This document shows, piece after piece, positions 8,579 to 18,479 of a DNA stretch of 64,000 bases (position 1 is its first letter; each line of letters begins with the position of its first letter). Under the pieces are notes generated by a model. That model saw only the letters and a program-made list of their open reading frames with translations. It did not search any database and was not told where the DNA came from. This DNA comes from Acidobacteriaceae bacterium (GTDB lineage: Bacteria; Acidobacteriota; Terriglobia; Terriglobales; Acidobacteriaceae). The translations under genes and the position numbers were made by a program. The stretch lies in assembly GCA_003165075.1 (NCBI GenBank), contig PLSM01000108.1:1-64000 (forward strand), given 5' to 3'.

Positions 8579-11500
8579 ATGATGGAATTCCACATCTCGC
8601 AAAAGGCGCGTGAGCGGTACCAGTTCGCGGATTTGCTTTTCTCGTATACGGGTAATGTTGTCTTTGCCGATCTGGCTGCCTGCCGCGCCTTTGCTTATCG
8701 AATGAACCAGGTCCGCGAGGTGGACAAGTATCCCGAGCGCGTAGTCCATGCCGGAGCTCTCTTCGCCATGGGCCTCATCGACGAGGCCAGCCATTTGCTC
8801 ATGGAGCGCTACCGGAAACAGCTTGACCCCGAAGTGATGACAGCGGCGCTCGACTGGTTCGCCACACAGGTGGGGTCCCGCGAACTGGATACTTTGCTGG
8901 TAACCTTTGTCGAGCAGTTTCCAGGCTCTACTGTAATGCGGGGTCAGGAGACGCCCCGTGAGTGGCTGGCGGGGAAGACCGACGGCATGCCGCATCGGGC
9001 CGCCGCACTGGAAGAACTGCTGCTGTTGTGGACGGCGAACCGCAACCAGGCGTTCAAGCCATTCGAAGAACTGTTTGAAGAGAAGAGCCTGGCCGAGAAG
9101 ACCGTTTACCGCCTGGTGACGCAAGGGCTTCCCGACTACTTTGCCACTCGTCCGTTGGTGCCCCTTCCAGACGCAGCGCCGGTGAATCTTCTGGATCTGC
9201 TGCGGGCGCCGGCAACAGGAGCACCCAGCTCGTTGGCAGAGCAGCTTACGCTGATCCGGAGATTGTGGAAGCCGCTGCTGGGCGACAGCCTGGAGCGCAT
9301 TTTGCAGATTGCAGGTGAAATTCTGCATGAAGAAGAGCTGGCCATCTGGATGCAGTTCAATCCACCGGCCGCGCAGGCGCGAGCTGCCGCAGAAGCCGCG
9401 GCCAGGCGCCGCCTTGAACGCGGGGAGCAGCAATGGCCATCCGTTGTGAGTCACGCTGACGTGCCGGTGTTTGGCGACCCGGCGCACGAGTACGAGAAGT
9501 TCAGCCCTGACACGGCCTGGATGCCGAACACCGTGCTGATTGCCAAGAGCACCTACGTGTGGCTGGCACAGTTGAGCAAAGAGTATGGGCGGCACATCGG
9601 ACGCCTGGATGAGATTCCCGACGAGGAACTGGCTGCACTGGCACGGCGTGGGCTTAATTCCCTGTGGCTGATCGGGGTGTGGGAGCGCAGCCGCGCGTCG
9701 AAGACGATCAAGCAGCTTTGCGGCAACCGCGACGCCGTAGCCTCAGCGTATTCACTTTACGACTACAAGATTGCCGAGGACCTGGGTGGCGAAGCGGCCT
9801 ACATCAAGCTGCGTGACCGGGCCTATGCGCACGGTATCCGGCTGGCCAGCGACATGGTGCCGAATCATATGGGTATCGATTCGCCCTGGGTGATCGAACA
9901 CCCGGAGTGGTTCATCTCGCGCCCACAGCCGCCGTATCCCGCCTACAGTTTTGAAGGGCCCGATCTCTCCAATGATGGGCGTGTGGAGATCAAGATTGAA
10001 GACCATTACTTCGACCAGAGCGATGCGGCGGTCGTATTCCGCCGCCGGGATCGCACCACGGGCGAGACTCGCTACATTTATCACGGCAACGACGGCACCA
10101 GTTTTCCCTGGAACGATACGGCGCAGCTCGACTATCTGAACCCTGTGGTGCGCGAGCAGATTATTCAGACCATTTTGCACGTAGCGCGGCTGTTCCCGGT
10201 GATCCGTTTCGACGCCGCGATGACGCTGGCCAAGCGCCACTTCCACCGGCTGTGGTTTCCCGGACCCGGAGCCAGCGGAGCCATTCCCTCCCGGGCTGAA
10301 TACAGCATGACTCAAGCTGAATTCAACCAGCACATGCCGCATGAGTTCTGGCGCGAAGTTGTGGACCGGGTCGCAGCCGAGGTGCCGGGCACGCTCTTGC
10401 TGGCTGAAGCTTTCTGGCTTATGGAGGGATATTTCGTACGCACCCTGGGCATGCACCGGGTGTACAACAGCGCGTTCATGGTCATGCTGCGCGATGAAGA
10501 GAACGCCAAGTACCGCTCGGTGATCAAGAATACTCTTGAATTCGATCCGGACATCATGAAGCGGTATGTGAACTTCATGAGCAATCCCGACGAGCGTACG
10601 GCCATCGATCAGTTTGGCAAGGGCGACAAGTGCTTTGGTGTGGCGACGCTGATGGCAACGCTTCCTGGCCTGCCCATGTTCGGACACGGGCAGATCGAGG
10701 GATTCACCGAGAAATACGGCATGGAGTATCAACGGCCCCGCTACGACGAATCGGCAGATCCCTGGCTGGTGGAGCGACATGAGCGCGAGATTGCGCCGCT
10801 GCTGAAAAAGCGGTGGCTCTTTGCCGAGAGCAACAACTTTCTGCTCTACGACTTCTTCGAGGCCTCGGGAGCGGTAGATGAAAATGTCTTTGCCTACTCC
10901 AATCGGAAGGGCAACGCCAGCGCTCTGGTGGTCTATAACAACCGCTACGGTACGGCCCACGGATCGATCGACTTCTCGGCTGCGTATGCCGACAAGGGCA
11001 CGTCGCAATTGCGCCAGCAGCGGCTGAGCGAAGGGCTGGGCCTGGGCCGAAACTCCGGCGCTATCGTCGCATGGCGTGATTCGCTGACCGGGCTGGAGCA
11101 CCTGCGGCGCGCGAATGATCTTGGCGAACACGGCTTGCCGTTGCAGCTGCATGCCTATCAGTGTCATGTTTTTCTTGACTGGCGCGAGGTGTACGCAACA
11201 GCAGAAAAGCCGTGGGACCGGTTATGCGATCAACTGAACGGGCAAGGGGTTCCTAACCTGGAAGACGCAATGGTGAACCTCGAGCTGCAGCCAGTACACC
11301 AAGCATTGCGCTCGCTGCTGGATACAAATCTGGTGCGGCAGCTTGCCGACCTGGCAGAACATCCTCGAGTGGTTGCCGGGGCAGATCGTAAGCACGCCCG
11401 GGAACGCCGCGAATTCTTCGATCTCGCGTGGATCCGGTGCGACGCCTTCTTGCGCGCAGCACAGTCGGCTTACAAGACGCGCAGGGGAGGTGAGATTCAG

Positions 11501-12439
11501 CAGGCTGCCGAGCCGGCAAATCCCAGTCACCTCGGTCCGGCCTTCCATGAACGCCTTCGCGCCGCGATGCGTATCCCCGTGGTGGAAGCGCTGTTCCCGG
11601 CGCCATGGACTGTTGCCGCCCGGCGCGTGGTGCCCAGCCCCAGCCCGCAGCTTACCGCTACGGCAATGTGGGGACCTATCTTCGCGTGGTGCGTGCTGGA
11701 GCTGCTGGCAGAGTCCTTCGACGCAAAGAATCCGGCGCCTGTGGCGCTGGATCTGTTTGACCGCCTGCGGCTGCGCGAGCCGTTTGCACAAGCCTTCGAT
11801 GCACTTGGATTCGAGGGCGAGGCGGGTTGGCGTGCGGCGGCGCGCATCAAGGTTGTGTTGCTCGCTGAAGCCGGTGTGGGCAAAGCCAGCGAACCGAACA
11901 CGCAGCCGTCGTCCGATCTTGAAGCGCCCTTCATCAAAGAGGAAACAACGGCGGCAAAGGCATCCACAGCGCAGGCTAGTCCGGGGACACCGGAACCTGC
12001 AAATGTGCAAGATGCACAAACCGGCGAAGAGCGCGTGGCCCTCGCGGCCGGCCTGTGGCTTGATCCGGACGTGCGATGGCTCACCGGCGTGCATGAGGCG
12101 GGGGGACATACCTACCTGGTGAGCGAGCCGTATGAAGAACTTCTCTGGTGGCTGCTGATGCCGTCGCTGCTTCGTCTTGCGGGCGAGGCTTCTCCCCGTC
12201 CGGAGTCTGCGCAGCAGATGAGCAGGACAGTGGAAGAAGCTCTGGCGACAGCGGCCGCGGCAAAGTACCGAGTGGATGCTTTCCTCGATGGAGCCGAGCC
12301 GCCTGCACCGGAAGAGATATACCAGGGACGCGAGACCGACGCTGTTCCAACTGTTGAGGCGAAGTCTGGGAAGGTCCTCGTTGAGTCGCCATCCAGCCCT
12401 GAGGCCAGCGCAGACGAAGCTGTCACGCCAAAGGAATAG
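8579..12439 (+). CDS. Large (1286 aa) alpha-amylase-family (GH13-like) protein with long N- and C-terminal extensions
   Basis: GH13-type conserved blocks ASDMVPNHMGIDSPW, VIRFDAAMTLAKRHFHR, GTLLLAEAFW, YVNFMSNPDERTAI, LPGLPMFGHGQIEG. Confidence 0.8.
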   Translation: MMEFHISQKARERYQFADLLFSYTGNVVFADLAACRAFAYRMNQVREVDKYPERVVHAGALFAMGLIDEASHLLMERYRKQLDPEVMTAALDWFATQVGSRELDTLLVTFVEQFPGSTVMRGQETPREWLAGKTDGMPHRAAALEELLLLWTANRNQAFKPFEELFEEKSLAEKTVYRLVTQGLPDYFATRPLVPLPDAAPVNLLDLLRAPATGAPSSLAEQLTLIRRLWKPLLGDSLERILQIAGEILHEEELAIWMQFNPPAAQARAAAEAAARRRLERGEQQWPSVVSHADVPVFGDPAHEYEKFSPDTAWMPNTVLIAKSTYVWLAQLSKEYGRHIGRLDEIPDEELAALARRGLNSLWLIGVWERSRASKTIKQLCGNRDAVASAYSLYDYKIAEDLGGEAAYIKLRDRAYAHGIRLASDMVPNHMGIDSPWVIEHPEWFISRPQPPYPAYSFEGPDLSNDGRVEIKIEDHYFDQSDAAVVFRRRDRTTGETRYIYHGNDGTSFPWNDTAQLDYLNPVVREQIIQTILHVARLFPVIRFDAAMTLAKRHFHRLWFPGPGASGAIPSRAEYSMTQAEFNQHMPHEFWREVVDRVAAEVPGTLLLAEAFWLMEGYFVRTLGMHRVYNSAFMVMLRDEENAKYRSVIKNTLEFDPDIMKRYVNFMSNPDERTAIDQFGKGDKCFGVATLMATLPGLPMFGHGQIEGFTEKYGMEYQRPRYDESADPWLVERHEREIAPLLKKRWLFAESNNFLLYDFFEASGAVDENVFAYSNRKGNASALVVYNNRYGTAHGSIDFSAAYADKGTSQLRQQRLSEGLGLGRNSGAIVAWRDSLTGLEHLRRANDLGEHGLPLQLHAYQCHVFLDWREVYATAEKPWDRLCDQLNGQGVPNLEDAMVNLELQPVHQALRSLLDTNLVRQLADLAEHPRVVAGADRKHARERREFFDLAWIRCDAFLRAAQSAYKTRRGGEIQQAAEPANPSHLGPAFHERLRAAMRIPVVEALFPAPWTVAARRVVPSPSPQLTATAMWGPIFAWCVLELLAESFDAKNPAPVALDLFDRLRLREPFAQAFDALGFEGEAGWRAAARIKVVLLAEAGVGKASEPNTQPSSDLEAPFIKEETTAAKASTAQASPGTPEPANVQDAQTGEERVALAAGLWLDPDVRWLTGVHEAGGHTYLVSEPYEELLWWLLMPSLLRLAGEASPRPESAQQMSRTVEEALATAAAAKYRVDAFLDGAEPPAPEEIYQGRETDAVPTVEAKSGKVLVESPSSPEASADEAVTPKE

Positions 12440-12530
12440 CGGCGAATCGAGGCCCTCCGCGGAGTAGGCCTGTTGGCCACTGCGGCCACCCCAGCGACGA
12501 AGAGTTGACTCTGGGGTCCGGCTGACCGCG

Positions 12531-14339
12531 TCAGAAGTTCGGCGGATGCTCACCTGCCACGCCGAATGCATTCTCCAGCGCCAGGCCGGCTTGCGCCATC
12601 GTTCCCTCGTCAAAGAGGCGTCCGATGAGCGTAATGCCGTGGGGTACTCGGCGGGGCGGAGAGAACTTGGGCAGCGGATGCTGCGGGTCGGGTGCCCAGT
12701 CGCTGCGCGCCTCCGCGACCTCGACAAATCCCGCACGGAGCGTGAGTGACGGATGACCGGTGAAATTCGTGATCACCAGCATCTCGTCCCGCAAGGATGG
12801 AACCAGGAGCAGGTCAACATCGGACAAGACCCGGGCCATCTCCTGCGCTACCTTGCGCCGTAGCCGGTCTGCCTGCACAAAATCGACAGCAGAAAGAAAT
12901 CTCGCTTGGCGAAACGAGTTGGGCCACGCGTCGGGCACCTGTGCTTTCAATTTGTCGACGCCGTGGCTCAGGGTCAGCTCTTCAAAGGCAGCCGCTGCCT
13001 CGGCAAAAAGAATGAGATAAAGCGAGTCATAGGGCCAATCGGGGATGGAGACTTCGACAGGCGTCATGCCGGCCTTCTTCACCGCTTCGAGCGATGCGCG
13101 GTCCACGTCGGTTGCGGGGCTCTCCTTCATCCAGGCAGGGAAGTATCCAACCCGCAGCCCGGCAACGCCCGCGCCTGCATCGAATGCCAGCGCGCTGGGA
13201 ACGCTGGCCGCATCGCCGGCGTCCGGTCCGGAGATCGCGTTCAGCACCAGCATCGTGTCCTCCACACTGCGCGCCATGGGGCCCAGCTTGTCGAGTGACC
13301 AGCACAGTGTCATGGCTCCCGTTCGCGCAACGCGGCCATATGTGGGCCGCAGGCCCGTGATGCCGCAACGCATAGAAGGGCTCACGATGCTGCCGCCGGT
13401 TTCACTTCCAATGGCAAAGCCCACCAGCCCTGCCGCGACCGCAGAGCCGGGCCCCGCACTCGATCCCGAGGAGCCTTCCTCCAGCAGCCATGGATTCATG
13501 GTCTGGCCGCCGAACCAGACGTCATTCAGCGCCAACGCGCCCATGCTCAACTTGGCTAGCAGCACGGCCCCTGCGGCATTCAGCCGTTCCACGACTGCGC
13601 TGTTTGCCGTGGGAATGCGGTCCTTGTAGGGCTCTGCGCCATAAGTGGTGGGAATGTTGGCTGTATCGAGCAGGTCCTTCGCGCCCCAAGGGATGCCATG
13701 CAATGGGCCGCGATAGTGTCCGGCGGCAATCTCCGCATCGGCGCGGCGTGCCTGTTCGAGCGCGTGCTCGCGAGTAAGGGTGATGACGCAACGCAGTTGC
13801 GGGTCGAAGCGCTCGATACGCCGAAGATAAATCTCCGTAAGTTGTTCCGACGTGAGTGCGCAGCTCTCAATCCAGCGGGAAAGCTGGGCAATGGGGGCGA
13901 AGGCAATCTCGTTCTCATTCGCTGGCACTGGCTCATGCTTGTCGGCGTTGCGCACGAAGCGTACCGCGGACGGTTCACTTTTGACAATACCGGGCAGAGT
14001 TGGATTCCACAGCGTAGCTGGCGCAAGGCCCGGCTCCAGGGCCAGTTTGCGCGGCCCCACTCTGCGCTCATAAAGTGGCGCCATTTGCATCCGCCAGTTC
14101 CCCGCGGCCTGGGCGCGATCGACAGCCGTCATCTCCACCTGCACCAGCTTTTCAGCTTCCTGAATGGTGGCGGGAGTCACCTCCGGTCCTACAGGCGGGG
14201 CAGTGCCGAATGCCGGCGGCGCGCCAGGAGGCAAGTTCTCATTTTGGCTTCCAGGGGTCTGGACGGCTGTGGCCGGCAGAGCAGCTCCGAGCACTGCAAG
14301 AGAGGTGTAAGTGAGAAAATCTCTTCGCGAACCTGGCAT
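12531..14339 (-). CDS. Amidase signature family protein with Tat-like signal peptide
   Basis: GSSGSSAGPGSAVAAGLVGFAIGSETGGSIVSP amidase signature; N-terminus SRRDFLTYTSLAVLGAALPATA. Confidence 0.92.
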   Translation of the reverse strand: MPGSRRDFLTYTSLAVLGAALPATAVQTPGSQNENLPPGAPPAFGTAPPVGPEVTPATIQEAEKLVQVEMTAVDRAQAAGNWRMQMAPLYERRVGPRKLALEPGLAPATLWNPTLPGIVKSEPSAVRFVRNADKHEPVPANENEIAFAPIAQLSRWIESCALTSEQLTEIYLRRIERFDPQLRCVITLTREHALEQARRADAEIAAGHYRGPLHGIPWGAKDLLDTANIPTTYGAEPYKDRIPTANSAVVERLNAAGAVLLAKLSMGALALNDVWFGGQTMNPWLLEEGSSGSSAGPGSAVAAGLVGFAIGSETGGSIVSPSMRCGITGLRPTYGRVARTGAMTLCWSLDKLGPMARSVEDTMLVLNAISGPDAGDAASVPSALAFDAGAGVAGLRVGYFPAWMKESPATDVDRASLEAVKKAGMTPVEVSIPDWPYDSLYLILFAEAAAAFEELTLSHGVDKLKAQVPDAWPNSFRQARFLSAVDFVQADRLRRKVAQEMARVLSDVDLLLVPSLRDEMLVITNFTGHPSLTLRAGFVEVAEARSDWAPDPQHPLPKFSPPRRVPHGITLIGRLFDEGTMAQAGLALENAFGVAGEHPPNF

Positions 14340-14598
14340 AATCCCTTTCAGTGAAACGTGATGTCGCCCGGCTGATCAAGCTAGAAGAAATATACAATCG
14401 GCGCTCGGCAGGGCTTCGATTTCACCCTCAATCGAAGAGCTCTTTGCCATGCGGAACCGGCGCATCTGGCGATTTCTGGAGGCGAGAGCCACGGCCATCT
14501 CTGTTTTAGATTTGTCCCCAGCGCCCGGGACCCGTAGAATCAGCATTGTGAGGCAGGCCGGAGTTTACAGGTCCGGTTCGACGCTGCGCCAGGTATAG

Positions 14599-15444
14599 AT
14601 GAGCGAACACACAACAGGGACTCCTCAGGAGGCGCAGATGGATTCGTCTGCGTGGAGCAGAATCGAGAAGGCGCGCCATCCCCAGCGTCCTTATCCCATG
14701 GACTTTATCGAGCGGATCTTTACAGATTTCAGCGAGATTCACGGGGATCGTGCCTTCGGCGACGACGAGGCGGTGGCGTGCGGTATGGCGCGGCTGGCCG
14801 GCGAAGAAGTGCTGGTGATCGGCAACCGCAAAGGCGGGACCACGAAGGAGAGGGTTCGCCGGAATTTCGGCATGCCCCATCCCGAGGGCTATCGAAAGGC
14901 GTTGCGCGCAATGAAGCTTGCCGAGAAGTTTGGCCGGCCGATTGTGAGTCTCATTGACCTGCCGGGAGCTTACCCCGGGCTGGGTGCTGAGGAGCGCGGC
15001 CAGGCCGAAGCGATCGCGCGCAACCTCCGTGAGATGTCCCGTCTGCGCGTGCCCACAATTTCGGTCATAAGCGGCGAGGGCGGATCGGGCGGAGCACTGG
15101 CGCTGGCCGTAAGCGACCGGGTGCTGATTCTTGAAAACGCTCTCTATTTTGTGATTACGCCTGAGTCCTGCGCGGCCATCATGTGGCGCGACGCCGCGCA
15201 CAAGCAACTGGCCGCCGAGGCAATGCGTATCTCCGCGCCCGAGGTTGCCGCCGTGGGCTGTGTGGATGAGATCATCACGGAGCCGGAAGGCGGCGCGCAT
15301 CTCGATCCCGAAGCGGGAGCAGGATTGCTGGGCCAGGCTCTGCAAAGGCATCTGGCCGAGCTGAAGGCCATGCCGGTTGAAACGCTGGTCGCCGCACGCC
15401 AGGATAAGTTTCGCAAAATCGCGCAATTTTATACGGAAGGTTAA
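14599..15444 (+). CDS. accA: Acetyl-CoA carboxylase carboxyltransferase subunit alpha
   Basis: HPQRPYPMDFIERIFTDFSEIHGDRAFGDDEAV, FGMPHPEGYRKALR, TISVISGEGGSGGALALAVSDRVLILENALYFVITPESCA. Confidence 0.95.
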   Translation: MSEHTTGTPQEAQMDSSAWSRIEKARHPQRPYPMDFIERIFTDFSEIHGDRAFGDDEAVACGMARLAGEEVLVIGNRKGGTTKERVRRNFGMPHPEGYRKALRAMKLAEKFGRPIVSLIDLPGAYPGLGAEERGQAEAIARNLREMSRLRVPTISVISGEGGSGGALALAVSDRVLILENALYFVITPESCAAIMWRDAAHKQLAAEAMRISAPEVAAVGCVDEIITEPEGGAHLDPEAGAGLLGQALQRHLAELKAMPVETLVAARQDKFRKIAQFYTEG

Positions 15445-15601
15445 CTCTAGTGATACATCGGCAGGCGGTTGAGGTTTGCGGTGTACGTAGAGTTTCAGGG
15501 TCACGCCGGCGCGGCTGCGCCCTTTCGTCGCGCGGCTACGTCAGGATGGAGATGGTGAGAGCCTGCGCCATCACGGATTCTGGTGCCGCCGGGGGCTGCC
15601 G

Positions 15602-16633
15602 ATGAGTTCTGATGCGCCGCGTGGCAGCCGGATCCGCTCCTATGCGGAGTTTGTGGCTGCAGTCCTATATTTTTTTCTTGCCCGGTCCCTCGCTCACCGT
15701 GGAGCGGCTGGCTTGGCCGGTGATTCCTGGTCGCCCTTGATCGAGCAAGCCATGCTGGCATTCCTGCTGGTGCTGGGGTTTGCGAGCTTTGGATTCTTCT
15801 TCGACCGTCAGCAGCATCCGGTACGCGAGCAAGGACTGCCGCTGCGCTCGGGTTGGCAGCGAGAAGCCGGACTGGGCTTGGCCCTGGGCTGGGCAATCGC
15901 CGTGGTATGCGTCCTGCCACTCACTTTGGCTGGCGGCATCGCCATCGTTCTCTCCACGCAGCTTTCATCCTGGGGATGGTTTCTGGCCGACCTGGCATTC
16001 TTCGCTCTGGCCGCTCTGGCTGAGGAAGTGGCCTTTCGCGGTTACGGATTTCAGCGCTTTTCCCAAAGTGTTGGCCCAATTGGAGCTACGCTGGGGTTTG
16101 CCGCGTTCTACGCCATTGTGCAGGCCATGCGGCCGGGCTCAAGCAATGCCAGCCTGGCTGTTTCGTTGATGTTTACCGTGGTGCTTTCCACGGCCTACCT
16201 GCGCACCCGGGCGCTTTGGGTGAGCTGGGGGTTGAATTTTGCCTGGAAGGCCAGCCGCGCACTGATCTTCGGGCTCGCGGTCAGCGGTGTGAACAGCCAT
16301 TCCCCGGTAGTTGAAGGCGACCCTATGGGTTCGTTCTGGCTTACCGGCGGAGGTTTCGGACTCGACGGAAGCTGGGTAGCCTTTGTCGTTCTTCTTCTCT
16401 CCATTCCAGTGGTTTTCCGCGTCACGCGCGATTTGGATTTCCTCCATAATGCGCCTGTGATTGTGCCGGGCGGAGTCCCGGTGGATCTGGATGCTGCCGC
16501 ACGGAGCCAACATGAGTCCGCAATGGGGCCAGCTGAGCCGGCGGCGACCCCCCTGGTGCAGATTATTCCCGCCTCGCCGCCGTCCGCCCTGCCGGGCGAG
16601 ACACAGGCAGAACGGTCGGACCATTCGCGGTAA
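15602..16633 (+). CDS. CPBP-family intramembrane metalloprotease-like protein
   Basis: EExxxR motif in FALAALAEEVAFRGYGFQRF; multiple hydrophobic segments. Confidence 0.8.
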   Translation: MSSDAPRGSRIRSYAEFVAAVLYFFLARSLAHRGAAGLAGDSWSPLIEQAMLAFLLVLGFASFGFFFDRQQHPVREQGLPLRSGWQREAGLGLALGWAIAVVCVLPLTLAGGIAIVLSTQLSSWGWFLADLAFFALAALAEEVAFRGYGFQRFSQSVGPIGATLGFAAFYAIVQAMRPGSSNASLAVSLMFTVVLSTAYLRTRALWVSWGLNFAWKASRALIFGLAVSGVNSHSPVVEGDPMGSFWLTGGGFGLDGSWVAFVVLLLSIPVVFRVTRDLDFLHNAPVIVPGGVPVDLDAAARSQHESAMGPAEPAATPLVQIIPASPPSALPGETQAERSDHSR

Positions 16634-16749
16634 CGCATCTCCGGCGCGCCGCATCCTAGTTCACTATGGCCCGTTCGAGACGGACTTGGGATTCCGCTTG
16701 TACATAGACACTGTTTGCGCGATGCTTGAAACAGACATGGGAGGATCCC

Positions 16750-18132
16750 ATGAAAAGGTCACCCCAGCCTTACGCCACGCAGCCAACGCCTGAAGGGCTG
16801 GCAATGGCTTCTGCGATGAGCAGATTGCGACACCTCGCGGTATGGTGTGCGCTGGCCGCTCTTGTGGCGGCAGTCACAGCCACCGCACAAGTCATCGTCA
16901 TCGACAAGAATGGGAATGCCAGCACCAGCACGGGCCAAGGCACTACAACAAGCTACGTGGACCGGCGCTACGCTCAAATTGAGCCTACAAAAGTGGTGTT
17001 GACCCAGTCCGTGCTGGATGCGAAAACGCGGTTGGATCTCATCCGAGCAATGCAGGCCGAGCAGGGCTTTGCCATGCGCCCATTCCCGCGCGGCGGCAAG
17101 GGGTTAACCCTCGCTGCCAACGGTAAGCTGGAGCCCGCCGGAGAAGCCTATCTGAACATGGTGACCAGCCAGGGGCTGAGCGCCAAGCCCGGCGATCGCC
17201 TGGCCGTGACCGATATCAAGTTCGACCACACAAAAATACTCTTTGATCTGAATGGCGGCCCGTTCAAGAAACACCGCTTTCTTCGCCACATCGAAATCGG
17301 CTCCGGGCCGTACACCAACCCCGTCGTTCAAGATGACGACGAGGATCTGGTTGGCGCGCGGTTGACCCTTACCTTTCACGACCATGTGCCGGAGTTGACC
17401 GCCGCGCAGGTCAAGGCATTGCTGGCCCCGCTGATCTCCTTTGACGTGAAGACGCCTGTGCAGGCCTTTACCGATACGCTGCCGCCGATGCTCAAGCAGG
17501 CGATTCTGGACCACCATGTGCTGGTCGGTATGACCACGGATATGGTGCTGTTCGCCAAGGGTCAGCCGGACGACAAGTCGCGGGAGATGGACGGGTTGAT
17601 GCCCTTTGAGGAGTGGATCTATGGTCGGCCGCCCAAGGACGTGGAGTTTGTGCGCATCAATGGCAACCGCGTGATTCGCGTGGAGATTGCCAAAATTGGC
17701 GAGCCGCCGGTCGTCTTTACGCGCGATGAGGTGGAAGGGATGATGCGAACCGACGGCACGCCGCTCACGCCGCCGAATGCTGATCCCAAGCCGCACACCA
17801 TTGAATTGGGCGATGTGCAGCGCAATCAGGATAAGCAGGCGCCGGCTCCGCCGCCCAGCCTGCGCAATCCCGGCGAGGAGTTGCCCAGAGACAAAACCCC
17901 GAATACTGAGGTGATGAAGCCGGTGCAATTCCCTAAGCAGAAGCCGGATGATCAACCCGTCGCTCATCAAGGAACTCAGCCCGCCGCAACGCAGCCGACC
18001 GGCCAGTCCACGGCTCCATCTACGGCCTCGGGCAATGCGCAGCCCGCGCCTGCGGATTCTTCGCAACCTGCCCCAACCCCGGCTCCCGCAAAGCCCGCGA
18101 CTCCCGACGAGGACGAGAGCCAGCGCCACTGA
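16750..18132 (+). CDS. Hypothetical exported protein with Pro/Gln/Ala-rich C-terminal tail
   Basis: ORF with N-terminal hydrophobic segment LAVWCALAALVAAVTATAQ and low-complexity tail; no family recognised. Confidence 0.65.
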   Translation: MKRSPQPYATQPTPEGLAMASAMSRLRHLAVWCALAALVAAVTATAQVIVIDKNGNASTSTGQGTTTSYVDRRYAQIEPTKVVLTQSVLDAKTRLDLIRAMQAEQGFAMRPFPRGGKGLTLAANGKLEPAGEAYLNMVTSQGLSAKPGDRLAVTDIKFDHTKILFDLNGGPFKKHRFLRHIEIGSGPYTNPVVQDDDEDLVGARLTLTFHDHVPELTAAQVKALLAPLISFDVKTPVQAFTDTLPPMLKQAILDHHVLVGMTTDMVLFAKGQPDDKSREMDGLMPFEEWIYGRPPKDVEFVRINGNRVIRVEIAKIGEPPVVFTRDEVEGMMRTDGTPLTPPNADPKPHTIELGDVQRNQDKQAPAPPPSLRNPGEELPRDKTPNTEVMKPVQFPKQKPDDQPVAHQGTQPAATQPTGQSTAPSTASGNAQPAPADSSQPAPTPAPAKPATPDEDESQRH

Positions 18133-18299
18133 AGCCATCCAGTCCGCGTTGATGTAGACTGAGGGGAGCGAGTCCCGCTGCCTCCACGCAAATTTGTCGC
18201 AGCTTGAGGTGAGCGAATGACCGCGCCGTTGAAGCCGCGTGCACGATTGTTTGCCCGTGCGAGCAGAGACACCCCAAAGAAGGAGAACCACCAGAACCG

Positions 18300-18479
18300 A
18301 TGGCCAAGATTGCCAAAACAGGTGACCGCAAGAAGGTAATGGACACGACGAAGTCTACTGACTGTCCCAAGTGCAGCAAGCCGACGCGCATCGTCAAGCG
18401 TGTAAAGGACCGCGAGCGCGGTATCCCCGGCGGAGTCTATATCTCGTGTTCAGTGTGCGATTTCTACGAGAAACTTTAA
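18300..18479 (+). CDS. Small (59 aa) zinc-ribbon-like protein, absent from the supplied ORF track
   Basis: ATG at 18300, TAA at 18477-18479: MAKIAKTGDRKKVMDTTKSTDCPKCSKPTRIVKRVKDRERGIPGGVYISCSVCDFYEKL, with CPKC...CSVC. Confidence 0.72.
   Translation: MAKIAKTGDRKKVMDTTKSTDCPKCSKPTRIVKRVKDRERGIPGGVYISCSVCDFYEKL

Noticed and set aside
8480-9595. 371-aa minus-strand ORF opposite the GH13-like gene, and similar long antisense ORFs (9752-11167, 11222-12736, 17104-18291, 26692-27624, 52214-53278, 53957-54658)
   Set aside because: High-GC shadow ORFs antisense to strongly supported CDS; compositions are Arg/His/Gln-rich without family motifs.
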